Of a stretch of 64,000 bases of DNA, positions 44,171-52,782 are shown piece by piece (the first letter of the stretch is position 1; every line of letters starts with the position of its first letter). Both the position numbers and the translations under genes were made by a program. The DNA comes from Chryseobacterium sp. ON_d1 (GTDB lineage: Bacteria > Bacteroidota > Bacteroidia > Flavobacteriales > Weeksellaceae). Below the pieces are notes generated by a model. That model had not been told where the DNA came from, ran no database searches, and saw nothing but the letters and a program-made list of their open reading frames with translations. The stretch is from assembly GCF_006829085.1 (NCBI RefSeq), contig NZ_BJTC01000015.1, forward strand, positions 62,001 to 126,000. The letters are read 5' to 3'.

Positions 44171-45280
44171 ATGCTTAAAGGTTTATTACGCTTTATTATT
44201 GCTGTTATCTTTATCCTTTCAGGCTTTGTGAAAGCCGTGGATCTTGTAGGTTTTTCTTTCAAAATGGAAGAATATTTTTCTCCTGCTGTTTTCAATATGC
44301 CGTTTTTAGAAAAGTTTGCTCTGCTGTTTTCCGTTATAGTGGTGATACTGGAACTTTTCCTGGGATTTATGCTGCTGCTTAAATTAAAGCTTAAATTTAC
44401 CTTATCCGTATTAATTGCCCTTTGCATTTTCTTTGGATTTCTTACATTTTATTCTGCCTATTTTAATGTCGTAACAGACTGTGGATGCTTTGGGGATGCC
44501 ATTAAATTCACTCCTTGGCAAAGCTTCCTTAAAGATGTTGTGCTTCTTGTGGGACTGATTATCTTATTCATTCTGTACAGAAAAGAATTCCGCAAAAAAG
44601 ATGCTTATGGAATTACTCAGAAAGAATCCTCCAATACATTTAAATACATTCTTTTAGCCGTTTTTTCACTGGGTATGATTTATGTAATGGCGCAGGGAAT
44701 TATGCATGAACCGATCATTGACTTCCGGGATTATAAAATAGGGACAGACATTAAAGGAGAAAAAGCAAAAATTGAGAAAAACCCTTCTGAATATAAGACA
44801 TTTTACTCTCTGAAAAACCAGAAAACAGGACAGGTTGTAAAAGTAAACCAGGATGATTATATCAAAAAAACAGAATACTGGGCAGAAGGTTCTCCCTGGA
44901 AAATTGAAGATGGAAAAAATGAATCAGTACTGGTGAAAGAAGGTTATAAGTCTGAAATTGTGAAATTCAAAATTGAAGATCCTACCGGAATGGAGGTTAC
45001 GAATGAGATCGTTAATGCACCAAAAGCTGTTCTGGTGTTCTCTTATCATCCAAAAGAGGTTTCTGCTGATCTGCTGCAGAAAGTAGAGGCAAAAGTAAAG
45101 GCACAGAAAGGAGCTCTTATCTATGGAGTTTCCACTGAGCCCAATACTTTCAAGACCATCAAAAATGTCCTGATGGATGGAACTGCCATCAAAACGATAG
45201 CAAGAAGCAACCCATTTGTACTGATCCTTGAAAACGGAAAAATTGTAGACAAACAGCCTGCCAAAGACTACGTTAACTAA
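44171..45280 (+). CDS. BT_3928-family DoxX/MauE-like membrane protein
   Basis: A 369-aa protein. Four N-terminal helices form a DoxX/MauE-like unit (residues 1-140) with the cysteine motif TDCGCFGDAIKFTPW after helix three. A fifth helix (about 157-172) is followed by a soluble domain of about 190 residues (YKIGTDIKGEKAKIEKNPSEYKTF, later KAVLVFSYHPKEVSADLLQKVEAK) with thioredoxin-fold character but no CxxC. A redox role in the membrane is plausible. Starts 1 bp after the DUF1599 stop; together with tpiA nearby this is a block I recall as frequent in Bacteroidota. Confidence 0.82.
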   Translation: MLKGLLRFIIAVIFILSGFVKAVDLVGFSFKMEEYFSPAVFNMPFLEKFALLFSVIVVILELFLGFMLLLKLKLKFTLSVLIALCIFFGFLTFYSAYFNVVTDCGCFGDAIKFTPWQSFLKDVVLLVGLIILFILYRKEFRKKDAYGITQKESSNTFKYILLAVFSLGMIYVMAQGIMHEPIIDFRDYKIGTDIKGEKAKIEKNPSEYKTFYSLKNQKTGQVVKVNQDDYIKKTEYWAEGSPWKIEDGKNESVLVKEGYKSEIVKFKIEDPTGMEVTNEIVNAPKAVLVFSYHPKEVSADLLQKVEAKVKAQKGALIYGVSTEPNTFKTIKNVLMDGTAIKTIARSNPFVLILENGKIVDKQPAKDYVN

Positions 45281-45283
45281 TTA

Positions 45284-45366
45284 TAAATGATGAATGATGA
45301 ATTATAAATGATCTTTTTGAAGAGAGCTAATCTTGGATCAATTATCAATCAATTATCAATCAATTA
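45284..45366. repeat. AT-rich intergenic repeat
   Basis: Contains ATTATAAATGATGAATGATG, then TTATAAATGATC, and further on three tandem units of ATCAATT/ATCAATC (about 45339-45365). It is of the same kind as the repeats at 7613-7705 and 54895-54985. Confidence 0.45.
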
Positions 45367-45399
45367 TCAAATTTAAACTAAACTTAAACATAAAAGCAC

Positions 45400-45747
45400 A
45401 TGCAAAAATCAAATAAATCAATTGCCGGTTACCACTTATTAATGATCCTTTCTTCTGTAGACGGAGAGTTTGCTCCTGAGGAAGGAATGCTGGTGCAGCA
45501 ATATCTGGCAGATGAATTTCCTTTCAGAATGAATCTTGACAACGAATTGGAAACGCTGGCTCTTTTACAGCCGGAAGAATGGAAAGATCATTTTGAATTC
45601 CATGCAAGATGTTTCCATGAAGATTCTACGGAAGACGAACGTGTGAAATTTGTTCAGTTTGCAAAATCTCTGATCAAAGCAGATAACAAAGTAACTGAAG
45701 AAGAACATACGTTCTACGTTCTGCTGAAAAATCTTTGGGGATTATAA
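45400..45747 (+). CDS. TerB-like protein
   Basis: A 115-aa helical protein with TerB-type features: the first helix pair ends in ILSSVDGEFAPEEGMLVQQYL, and the second has FAKSLIKADNKVTEEEHTFYVLL. The acidic D-G-E/A-D repeats recall metal-binding positions in TerB folds. The role is unknown; the name does not imply tellurite resistance. Between the BT_3928 gene and an oligopeptidase gene that starts 20 bp later. Confidence 0.75.
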   Translation: MQKSNKSIAGYHLLMILSSVDGEFAPEEGMLVQQYLADEFPFRMNLDNELETLALLQPEEWKDHFEFHARCFHEDSTEDERVKFVQFAKSLIKADNKVTEEEHTFYVLLKNLWGL

Positions 45748-45767
45748 CCCATCAAAAAATAAAAACC

Positions 45768-47894
45768 ATGAAAAGAATTTACCTAGGACTGTTATTAATG
45801 AGTGCATCAACATTTCAATCTCAGAAATTTCCGGACATGAAAGCTCCTGTTGCAGAAAAGCAGGAACATATCAGAGAAATCCATGGCGATAAGGTCAATG
45901 ATCCTTATTACTGGATGATCGATTATTTTAAAAAAGGAAAAGACTCCACGAAAGTCGTTAATTATCTAAAGGCAGAAAATACCTATTGGGAAGGCATGAT
46001 GAAGGATACGGAACCCTTCAGAGAAAAGCTTTTCCAGGAAATGAAAGCGAGGATAAAGGAAAAAGACGAATCTGTACCGGTTTTTAAAAAGGGGTATTAT
46101 TATTACAGCCGTACGGAAACTGGAAAACAGTATTTTAAATACTGCAGAAAAAAAGGCAGTCTTACTGCTCCGGAAGAGATTCTTCTGGATGTTGATAAAA
46201 TGGCGGAAGGCCATCCTTATTATGCAGCTTCAGGCTTCAGTATCAGCCCTGATAATACCAAGATGATATTTGGTGTAGACAATATTTCCAGAAGGCAGTA
46301 TTCATTATTTCTGAAGGATCTTACCACCGGAAATATTATAGACCTTGGTATAAAAAATACAGGTGGGTCAGCAGAATGGGCCAACGACAACAAAACCATT
46401 TTTTATACAGAGAATAATCCTGTAACCCTTTTATCTGAAAAAATAAAAAAACATATTCTTGGAACGGATCCCGGTAAGGATGCTACAGTGTATGAGGAAA
46501 AAGATAAAACAAATTACATTTCCGTATACAAATCCAAGAATGAAAAATTTCTCCTGATTTACTCAGGGGCAACAACTTCCTCCGAAACAAGATACCTGGA
46601 TGCGGACAATCCAAATGGAACATTCAGGGTTTTCCAGCCAAGAATGAAGAACGTCTTATATACCGTTACTCCATTGGAAGATAAATTCCTGATCAAAACC
46701 AACAAGGACGCCCTGAATTTCAAAATTGTAGAAACTCCTATAGATAAAACAGGAGTTGAAAACTGGAAAGATTTTATTCCTCACAGAAATGATGTTCTGA
46801 TGGAAAGTGTAAGTGTATTTAAAAATTTTCTGGTTTTCGGCGAAAGGCAAAACGGGCTTTCACAATTGGTTGTTTACGACAGAAAAACGGGTAAAAAAGA
46901 ATTTCTGAAATTTGATGAACCTGTTTACACGGTTTATTCATCAGGAAACCCGGAATACAATACGGATAATTTCCGTTTTGGATATACTTCCATGATCACC
47001 CCAAATTCTCAATATGAACAGGATTTAAAAACCGGAAAAAGAATTCTGCTGAAGCAGCAGGAAGTTTTAGGAGGATATAACAAAGAAAATTATATCACAG
47101 AAAGACTTTTTGCTACGGCCAAAGACGGAACTCAGATCCCGGTTTCAATAGTTTATAAAAAAGGATTTAAGAAAGACGGTAACCATCCCTTATTATTATA
47201 TGCTTATGGATCTTACGGCAGTTCTACAGATGCCACTTTTAACAGTAACAGGCTAAGTCTCTTGGACAGAGGTTTTGCAATGGCTATCGCTCACATCCGT
47301 GGCGGTCAGGAAATGGGAAGACAGTGGTATGAAGACGGTAAAATGATGAAAAAGAAAAACACATTTACAGATTTCATCGATGCCGGAGAATATCTGGTTA
47401 AAGAAAAATATACCTCACCCAAGCATCTGTATGCTCAGGGAGGAAGCGCAGGAGGACTGTTAATGGGAGCGGTCATCAATATGAGTCCTAACTTATGGAA
47501 TGGAGTGATCTCTCAGGTTCCGTTCGTAGATGTAGTGAACACCATGCTTGATACAAGTATTCCACTAACGACCAATGAATATGACGAATGGGGGAACCCG
47601 AATAATAAAGAAGCTTATTTCTATATGAAATCTTATTCTCCGTATGAAAATATAGAGAAGAAAAGCTATCCGAATCTTTTGGTAACAACAGGATTACACG
47701 ATTCTCAGGTACAGTATTTTGAACCAGCGAAATGGGTTGCCAAGCTAAGAGATATGAAAACGGACAAAAATGTACTGTTATTAAAAACAGATATGGAATA
47801 TGGCCATGGTGGCGCTTCCGGAAGGTTTGATTATCTGAAGGATGTGGCTTTGGTATATGCTTTCATGTTTAAACTGGAAGGGATTACTAAGTAG
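45768..47894 (+). CDS. Oligopeptidase B-type S9 serine peptidase, exported
   Basis: A 708-aa S9A peptidase with an N-terminal signal (MKRIYLGLLLMSASTFQSQ). The family opening is DKVNDPYYWMIDY. The propeller domain is about 90-440, and the alpha/beta-hydrolase domain carries GGSAGGLLMGAVINM (Ser560 nucleophile). PLTTNEYDEWGNPN and the closing GHGGASG are also oligopeptidase B features. It should cut short peptides after basic residues, here probably in the periplasm. The frame is open from 45735, but the signal peptide starts at the ATG at 45768. Confidence 0.93.
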   Translation: MKRIYLGLLLMSASTFQSQKFPDMKAPVAEKQEHIREIHGDKVNDPYYWMIDYFKKGKDSTKVVNYLKAENTYWEGMMKDTEPFREKLFQEMKARIKEKDESVPVFKKGYYYYSRTETGKQYFKYCRKKGSLTAPEEILLDVDKMAEGHPYYAASGFSISPDNTKMIFGVDNISRRQYSLFLKDLTTGNIIDLGIKNTGGSAEWANDNKTIFYTENNPVTLLSEKIKKHILGTDPGKDATVYEEKDKTNYISVYKSKNEKFLLIYSGATTSSETRYLDADNPNGTFRVFQPRMKNVLYTVTPLEDKFLIKTNKDALNFKIVETPIDKTGVENWKDFIPHRNDVLMESVSVFKNFLVFGERQNGLSQLVVYDRKTGKKEFLKFDEPVYTVYSSGNPEYNTDNFRFGYTSMITPNSQYEQDLKTGKRILLKQQEVLGGYNKENYITERLFATAKDGTQIPVSIVYKKGFKKDGNHPLLLYAYGSYGSSTDATFNSNRLSLLDRGFAMAIAHIRGGQEMGRQWYEDGKMMKKKNTFTDFIDAGEYLVKEKYTSPKHLYAQGGSAGGLLMGAVINMSPNLWNGVISQVPFVDVVNTMLDTSIPLTTNEYDEWGNPNNKEAYFYMKSYSPYENIEKKSYPNLLVTTGLHDSQVQYFEPAKWVAKLRDMKTDKNVLLLKTDMEYGHGGASGRFDYLKDVALVYAFMFKLEGITK

Positions 47895-47957
47895 TATGCC
47901 TCGCAGATTATCCAAAAAAGAAAAATTAAAAAATAAATAAATCTATATTTAAATCTT

Positions 47958-48716
47958 ATGAGAAGAAAAATAGTTGCAGGAAACTGGAAAATGAACAAAA
48001 ATGTAATTGATGCACAACAATTAATGATTCAGTTACTAAGCTATAAAAACAACAATGCTACGAACTGTGAGGTTTGGATTGCTCCCCCTGCATTGTATTT
48101 GATGATGGCAAAAGACGTTTTTGAAAAGGATGAAATCGGAGTATTTTCTCAGGATATGAGCGAGCATGAAAGTGGCGCCTATACTGGTGAAATTTCTGCA
48201 GATATGCTGGAATCTATTGATGCAACCGGATCACTAATCGGGCATTCTGAAAGAAGACAATACCATGGAGAAACAGATTCTCACTGTAACAGAAAAATCA
48301 AATTAGCTCTTGATAAAGGTCTTATTCCTGTTTATTGTAACGGAGAAACGCTTGAACAGAGAAAAGCAGGACAACACCTTGAAGTTGTAAAAAACCAGAC
48401 TGAAGTAGCTCTTTTTACACTTTCTGCAGAAGAGATCAAAAAAGTGGTGATTGCTTATGAACCGGTTTGGGCGATCGGAACGGGAGAAACAGCAAGTCCT
48501 GAGCAGGCTCAGGAAATCCACGCTCATATCAGAAACATTATCGCTTCAAAATACGGACAGGAAGTTGCTGACGAGGTTTCAATCCTTTACGGAGGTTCTG
48601 TAAAACCGGACAATGCTAAAGAAATTTTCTCTCAGCCGGATATCGACGGAGGTCTTATCGGAGGAGCTGCTTTGAAATTAGAGGATTTCTCTAAGATTAT
48701 TGAAGCTTTTAACTAA
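47958..48716 (+). CDS. tpiA: Triosephosphate isomerase
   Basis: Interconverts dihydroxyacetone phosphate and glyceraldehyde 3-phosphate. The 252-aa TIM barrel has the N-terminal GNWKMN (catalytic Lys), LIGHSERRQY (His), AYEPVWAIGTG (Glu and flexible loop), and the phosphate-binding YGGSVKPDN and GLIGGAAL. A near-consensus -7 box TATATTTA precedes the ATG. A strong bidirectional terminator follows. Confidence 0.98.
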   Translation: MRRKIVAGNWKMNKNVIDAQQLMIQLLSYKNNNATNCEVWIAPPALYLMMAKDVFEKDEIGVFSQDMSEHESGAYTGEISADMLESIDATGSLIGHSERRQYHGETDSHCNRKIKLALDKGLIPVYCNGETLEQRKAGQHLEVVKNQTEVALFTLSAEEIKKVVIAYEPVWAIGTGETASPEQAQEIHAHIRNIIASKYGQEVADEVSILYGGSVKPDNAKEIFSQPDIDGGLIGGAALKLEDFSKIIEAFN

Positions 48717-48737
48717 AATTTCATGTATCTAACAATA

Positions 48738-48768
48738 AAAACGGCGACATCTTCGATGTCGCCGTTTT
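48738..48768. terminator. Bidirectional terminator between tpiA and the phytase-like gene
   Basis: AAAACGGCGACATC (48738-48751) and GATGTCGCCGTTTT (48755-48768) form a perfect 14-bp stem with a TTC loop, A-rich before and T-rich after. Confidence 0.92.
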
Positions 48769-48785
48769 CCGTTAAAAAAATCTAA

Positions 48786-50054
48786 TTATTGAATATCGAC
48801 TACGTACATAGTTCCTTTGTCTACTTTACCGGTTTTAGGTAAAATTTTGGCTTTGGGATTTCCGTTTCCATCATCCACTACCCCAAAGTCATCATCGTTG
48901 AAAACTGCCAGCTTATTATTTCCCAGATAAACGATTCCTTCAAACTTATCATGTTCGTATCCCAGCTTTGCCACCAGATCTACCGCTAATGTTTTGGTAA
49001 CGGCTTTGATTCCGGCATTTGTAATTTCATCCCATGAACATTGTTCCAAAGCTTTACCATTCACTTTCATTCCGTCCACGGCATTAATATCAGGTCCATT
49101 TACGTCGGTAGCATTGCTCAGATTGATTCTATATACTTTTTTGATTCCTCCCTGAGAACCGAAATTTCCATCTCTTTCGATCACCAGGAACTCGTTATTA
49201 CTTAGTGCGGTAATATCACATACTGAATCAGAAGCTCCTCCCTCCTGCTTGTATAAAAACTGCTTGGTCTGCCCTGTTATAATATCGAAAGTTACGATTC
49301 TCGTTAAAGTAGTATTGGTTGCCAATGCTTTGCTGGGTACATGTATCATCGACTGTATGGTTCCTACCAGTGTTCTTCCATCCGGAGTAATACAAAGTCC
49401 TTCCATGCCTCTATTGGCTCTCCTTTTTGCTAAAACGGCAGGTAACTTTCTTGGTCCGGTATTTACACCTACCGGGCTTATTCTTTCCATCTCCACTCCG
49501 TCAGCACTATAATGCACGATATGAGGACCATATTCATCAGAAACCCAAAATGTACCATCTGCTGCTGCTACAATACTTTCACTGTCTAATCCATATTGAT
49601 CTGTCCCTAAAACATTTCCGGAAGCATCATAGGCTATTTCTCCGGTACTTCCCATTCCTACAGGGTTTGGTAATCCTGTAATAAGCTGCCCGGATGGATT
49701 TTTAAGTTTAATATATTTGATGACCTCTACATTTCCGTCAGCATTGATTTTAAAATGCATAATGGTTGGAGTAAAATTAGGTGCAAGGAATTTTTTCCCG
49801 TTCTGGAAATCAGTATTAGGACCTCTGTCTGTAATGACATAAAACTCACCTTTTCTTGTAGGATGGGCGGCTGCTCCTGAACCAAATCCGCCATTGATAA
49901 CATCTACTCCGTTTATCGTGGCCAGCTTTGTAAATGGAAATTCCTGAGGGAGTTTGTAATAATTAATATCCTGATTAACCATTGTGGTATCGTCATCACT
50001 TTTACATGAAGCCAATACAGCCAGTATACCCACAGAACATAGTAATTTTTTCAT
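48786..50054 (-). CDS. Esterase-like phytase-family lipoprotein
   Basis: A 422-aa exported lipoprotein (AVLASC, Cys17) of the phytase-like family (PF13449-type beta propeller). Family-like segments are YVITDRGPNTDF, GTFWVSDEYGPHIVHYSADG, NRGMEGLCITPDGRTLVG and FLVIERDGNFG. The acidic and Arg/Lys residues on these strands would hold Ca2+ and phosphate. A phosphate-ester hydrolase function is likely but not shown. Its promoter carries two 11-bp repeats resembling those of the phoX-like gene. Confidence 0.85.
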   Translation of the reverse strand: MKKLLCSVGILAVLASCKSDDDTTMVNQDINYYKLPQEFPFTKLATINGVDVINGGFGSGAAAHPTRKGEFYVITDRGPNTDFQNGKKFLAPNFTPTIMHFKINADGNVEVIKYIKLKNPSGQLITGLPNPVGMGSTGEIAYDASGNVLGTDQYGLDSESIVAAADGTFWVSDEYGPHIVHYSADGVEMERISPVGVNTGPRKLPAVLAKRRANRGMEGLCITPDGRTLVGTIQSMIHVPSKALATNTTLTRIVTFDIITGQTKQFLYKQEGGASDSVCDITALSNNEFLVIERDGNFGSQGGIKKVYRINLSNATDVNGPDINAVDGMKVNGKALEQCSWDEITNAGIKAVTKTLAVDLVAKLGYEHDKFEGIVYLGNNKLAVFNDDDFGVVDDGNGNPKAKILPKTGKVDKGTMYVVDIQ

Positions 50055-50071
50055 ATGCTATTTTATGGCTG

Positions 50072-50107
50072 CGAAAATAGGATTTGATTGTAAACTGATC
50101 TTAAATG
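50072..50107 (-). promoter_or_regulatory. Promoter of the phytase-like gene with 11-bp repeats
   Basis: On the minus strand CATTTAAGATC and AGTTTACAATC (50107-50086) are adjacent 11-bp repeats, followed after 6 nt by TATTTTCG (50079-50072), a one-mismatch -7 box. The CAGTTTACA part aligns with CAGTTAACA at the same place in the phoX promoter. Confidence 0.45.
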
Positions 50108-50276
50108 CAATGATAATTGTTTTTTAACAATTGAACAGACAGAATACATTGAAGATAAATAAGAAAAGAATCTATTTAAAATGAAAAACCAACAATCCAA
50201 CCAAATTATTAATCAATTTGAAAATCATTTTTTTAAAGGAAAATAATTCACAAAACGGACTTATCAATTTATATGA

Positions 50277-50284
50277 TATATTTG
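50277..50284 (+). promoter_or_regulatory. -7 box before the cobalamin riboswitch
   Basis: TATATTTG matches TAnnTTTG and lies 6-10 bp before the riboswitch fold begins. The rest of the region 50108-50276 shows no gene. Confidence 0.6.
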
Positions 50285-50289
50285 CAGCG

Positions 50290-50455
50290 TTTTAAGGCTG
50301 AACAATGTTCATTAATAGGGAATCAAGTGAGAATAATATTCAAATCTTGAGCTGTACCCGCAACTGTAAACTGTTTAAACTTACTGCACAAAAACCACTG
50401 GATCTGAAAATCCGGGAAGGAAGTTGTAAGATGTGAGCCAGGAGACCTGCCTTAA
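50290..50455 (+). promoter_or_regulatory. Cobalamin (B12) riboswitch
   Basis: Conserved core elements occur in order: GGGAATCAAGTGAGAAT (from 50318), GAGCTGTACCCGCAACTGTAA (from 50349; written here in two parts, GAGCTGTACCC and GCAACTGTAA), and the B12 box AGCCAGGAGACCTGCC (50437-50452). It sits between a -7 box and the ATG at 50532. The expression platform is not certain: an inverted pair TTCAGAG/CTCTGAA lies at about 50464-50494 with no T tract, which favours translational control. Confidence 0.95.
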
Positions 50456-50531
50456 AACACCAGATTCAGAGAAAGAATTAGTTCTGCTCTGAAGATAAGT
50501 TTCGGGAATAAAACTTTAAATTAATTATATC

Positions 50532-51635
50532 ATGAGAAAAATCTATCTTTTTTTCTTACTGCTTTGCATGCAGGTATTGTCGGCCCAATTCACAGAAAAC
50601 GACATTAAATTTTGGGTAGGAACCGGTTCTAAAAAAGCATATTTCATTGCAGACTTTAATGATGACAGCACCCCAAATTCTTATGCTTGGGGATACCGTT
50701 TTGACGGAAATGGCTTAACCATGGAAGACATGATTACTGCTATTGCCGCTGCAGAACCTAAAATGGAAATTGAAATACCATCCGGATTTCTGTACAGTTT
50801 AAATTACAATCATCATACTCCCGGCCTTGACGACTATTGGTCAACCTGGTCAGGAAACACTCCATCAACTATGGCATTCAATAATGGTGTGAACAATGAT
50901 CTTTTAGTGGACGGAAGATGGTATGGAGCTTCTTATAGTTTTTCCCCTCCTACAATGCCTTCCCCACCAGTTGCAGCCTACAGTTCTGCTTGGTTTGTTC
51001 CCTCGCAGGTTACAAACTGGGTAGGAAGCGGAACTAATAAAAGTCTTGTCGTTATTGATTTCGGAACTGATAATGCCAACGGAAATGCCAATTCTTTTGT
51101 TTTTGGAATTAAATATAACGGAAGCATAACTGCTGAACAGGCGTTACAACTGATCCAGTCTCAAGCTTCCTATTTCAATTTTGCATCAGCGAATAATCAG
51201 ATTACTAATTTAACATTGAATTCATTTACTGGAAATACTTCCGGATCAGACAGCTGGAAGTTATATAAAGGAAAAGATCTATCAAGCTGGCAAACAAAAG
51301 CCAATCTTTCTCAGATTCAACTGAGTAACAATGACTGGTTTGGATTAAGTTTCGGGCAAAGAAGACCATTTACCCCCACCGAGGCACAGCTGACTTTAGG
51401 AATTTCTTCTGTGACCAAGAAAAAATTCAATATTTATCCAAATCCTGCAAGTGATTTCATTCAGATTGAAACGGCTGAGAAACTGAAAGAAGTGAATATT
51501 TACTCTGTGACAGGACAAAAAATAATGACTTCTCAGATTACTAAGATTGATATTCATTCTTTAAACACGGGAGTTTATTTTGTGGAGATTAAAACAGCTG
51601 AAAATACGACAATACATAAGATTGTTAAGAAATAG
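50532..51635 (+). CDS. Secreted T9SS protein under B12 riboswitch control
   Basis: A 367-aa protein with signal peptide (MRKIYLFFLLLCMQVLSAQ). Two related domains follow: FWVGTGSKKAYFIADFND with SYAWGYRFDGNGLTMEDMI (about 27-75) and NWVGSGTNKSLVVIDFG with SFVFGIKYNGSITAEQALQL (about 164-215). A T9SS type A sorting domain ends the protein (about 293-367, NIYPNPASDFIQI, SLNTGVYFVEI), so it is exported and probably cell-surface attached. Riboswitch control makes a corrinoid-capture role likely, analogous to the BtuG/BtuH surface proteins of gut Bacteroidota, but I see no proof of homology. No btuB is adjacent. Confidence 0.85.
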   Translation: MRKIYLFFLLLCMQVLSAQFTENDIKFWVGTGSKKAYFIADFNDDSTPNSYAWGYRFDGNGLTMEDMITAIAAAEPKMEIEIPSGFLYSLNYNHHTPGLDDYWSTWSGNTPSTMAFNNGVNNDLLVDGRWYGASYSFSPPTMPSPPVAAYSSAWFVPSQVTNWVGSGTNKSLVVIDFGTDNANGNANSFVFGIKYNGSITAEQALQLIQSQASYFNFASANNQITNLTLNSFTGNTSGSDSWKLYKGKDLSSWQTKANLSQIQLSNNDWFGLSFGQRRPFTPTEAQLTLGISSVTKKKFNIYPNPASDFIQIETAEKLKEVNIYSVTGQKIMTSQITKIDIHSLNTGVYFVEIKTAENTTIHKIVKK

Positions 51636-51637
51636 AG

Positions 51638-51661
51638 AAAGCGCCATGAGGCGCTTTTTTT
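51638..51661 (+). terminator. Intrinsic terminator
   Basis: AAAGCGCC (51638-51645) and GGCGCTTT (51650-51657) with an ATGA loop, then more T to 51661. Confidence 0.9.
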
Positions 51662-51699
51662 GTGAGGATATAGGTAAAATATACTGTTAAAACCACCCC

Positions 51700-51742
51700 G
51701 GCAAAAATTCAAAGAATTTTTGCCACCCCTCCAGCGGAGGGG
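51700..51742. repeat. Two adjacent perfect hairpins
   Basis: GGCAAAAATTC/GAATTTTTGCC (51700-51724, 3-nt loop) is followed by CCCCTCC/GGAGGGG (51726-51742, 3-nt loop). There is no gene in 51662-51985. This looks like a dispersed intergenic element rather than a terminator, since no T tract follows. Confidence 0.55.
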
Positions 51743-51937
51743 AATCTTTACGTCTTCAGTTTGAATTTTAGTCAGGATTGTAATTTTTCTCTCGCAGCTA
51801 ATTCTTGGATCATTATGACTGGATTCCCGCGGAATAACAAACTGCATGGATAAACCATCATTCCAATTGTGTCATTCCGTAGGAATATAAGCATGTGATA
51901 AATAATTTAAAATGAGTGATTAAAATATAAATCCAAC

Positions 51938-51964
51938 AAAAAACCGCACCAGATGGGTGCGGTT
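51938..51964 (-). terminator. Intrinsic terminator after clpP
   Basis: On the minus strand AACCGCACC and GGTGCGGTT pair around a 5-nt loop and continue into a T tract. It starts 22 nt after the clpP stop. Confidence 0.88.
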
Positions 51965-51985
51965 TTCTGATGATGTTATCATCAA

Positions 51986-52672
51986 TTATTTTTTCTCTGT
52001 GGATCTTTGTAAAACCTCATCTACCATTCCGTAACCTTTAGCTTCTTCAGAAGTCATCCAGTAATCTCTGTCAGAAGATTTTTCCACCCACTCATAAGTT
52101 TGTCCTGAGTGATGAGCGATGATCTCATAAAGCTCCTGCTTCAATTTCAACATCTCTCTCAGGTTGATCTCCATGTCAGAAGCAACTCCCTGAGCTCCTC
52201 CTGAAGGCTGGTGAATCATTACTCTTGAGTGCTTAAGCGCAGAACGTTTTCCTTTTTCTCCGGCAACCAGCAATACAGCTCCCATAGAAGCAGCCATCCC
52301 TGTACAGATTGTTGCTACATCCGGCTTAATGATCTGCATTGTGTCATAAATACCTAAACCTGCATAAACACTCCCGCCAGGAGAGTTGATGTAGATCTGT
52401 ATGTCCTTTGAAGGATCAGCACTTTCCAGGAATAAAAGCTGTGCCGTAACGATATTGGCTACCTGATCATCAATACCTGTTCCAAGGAAGATAATTCTGT
52501 CCATCATCAGACGGGAGAAAACGTCCATTTGAGCAACGTTTAATCTTCTTTCTTCCATGATGTACGGAGTAAGATTCGTAGGCCCATACATTCCCATATA
52601 CTGATCGGTAACCAAACCGTTGTTTCCTAAATGTTTTACAGAGAAGTCTCTGAATTCTTTTTTAATGTCCAT
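51986..52672 (-). CDS. clpP: ATP-dependent Clp protease proteolytic subunit
   Basis: Serine protease core of ClpXP/ClpAP. The 228-aa protein has the nucleophile in CTGMAASMGAVLL, the His in RVMIHQPSGGAQG, and the family segment YINSPGGSVYAGLGIYD. The N-terminal extension of about 30 residues before TPYIMEERR is usual in this group. No clpX is next to it. It lies 110 bp downstream of dnaG on the same strand. Confidence 0.97.
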   Translation of the reverse strand: MDIKKEFRDFSVKHLGNNGLVTDQYMGMYGPTNLTPYIMEERRLNVAQMDVFSRLMMDRIIFLGTGIDDQVANIVTAQLLFLESADPSKDIQIYINSPGGSVYAGLGIYDTMQIIKPDVATICTGMAASMGAVLLVAGEKGKRSALKHSRVMIHQPSGGAQGVASDMEINLREMLKLKQELYEIIAHHSGQTYEWVEKSSDRDYWMTSEEAKGYGMVDEVLQRSTEKK

Positions 52673-52782
52673 ATTTCTATTATGTATTATTTTTAAATAT
52701 TCTCGAAGTTTAAATTACAATATTTATTCCTAAAATTTTATAGGACTTTTTGTCACAGAATACCCAAAAATCTGACTTCGGT

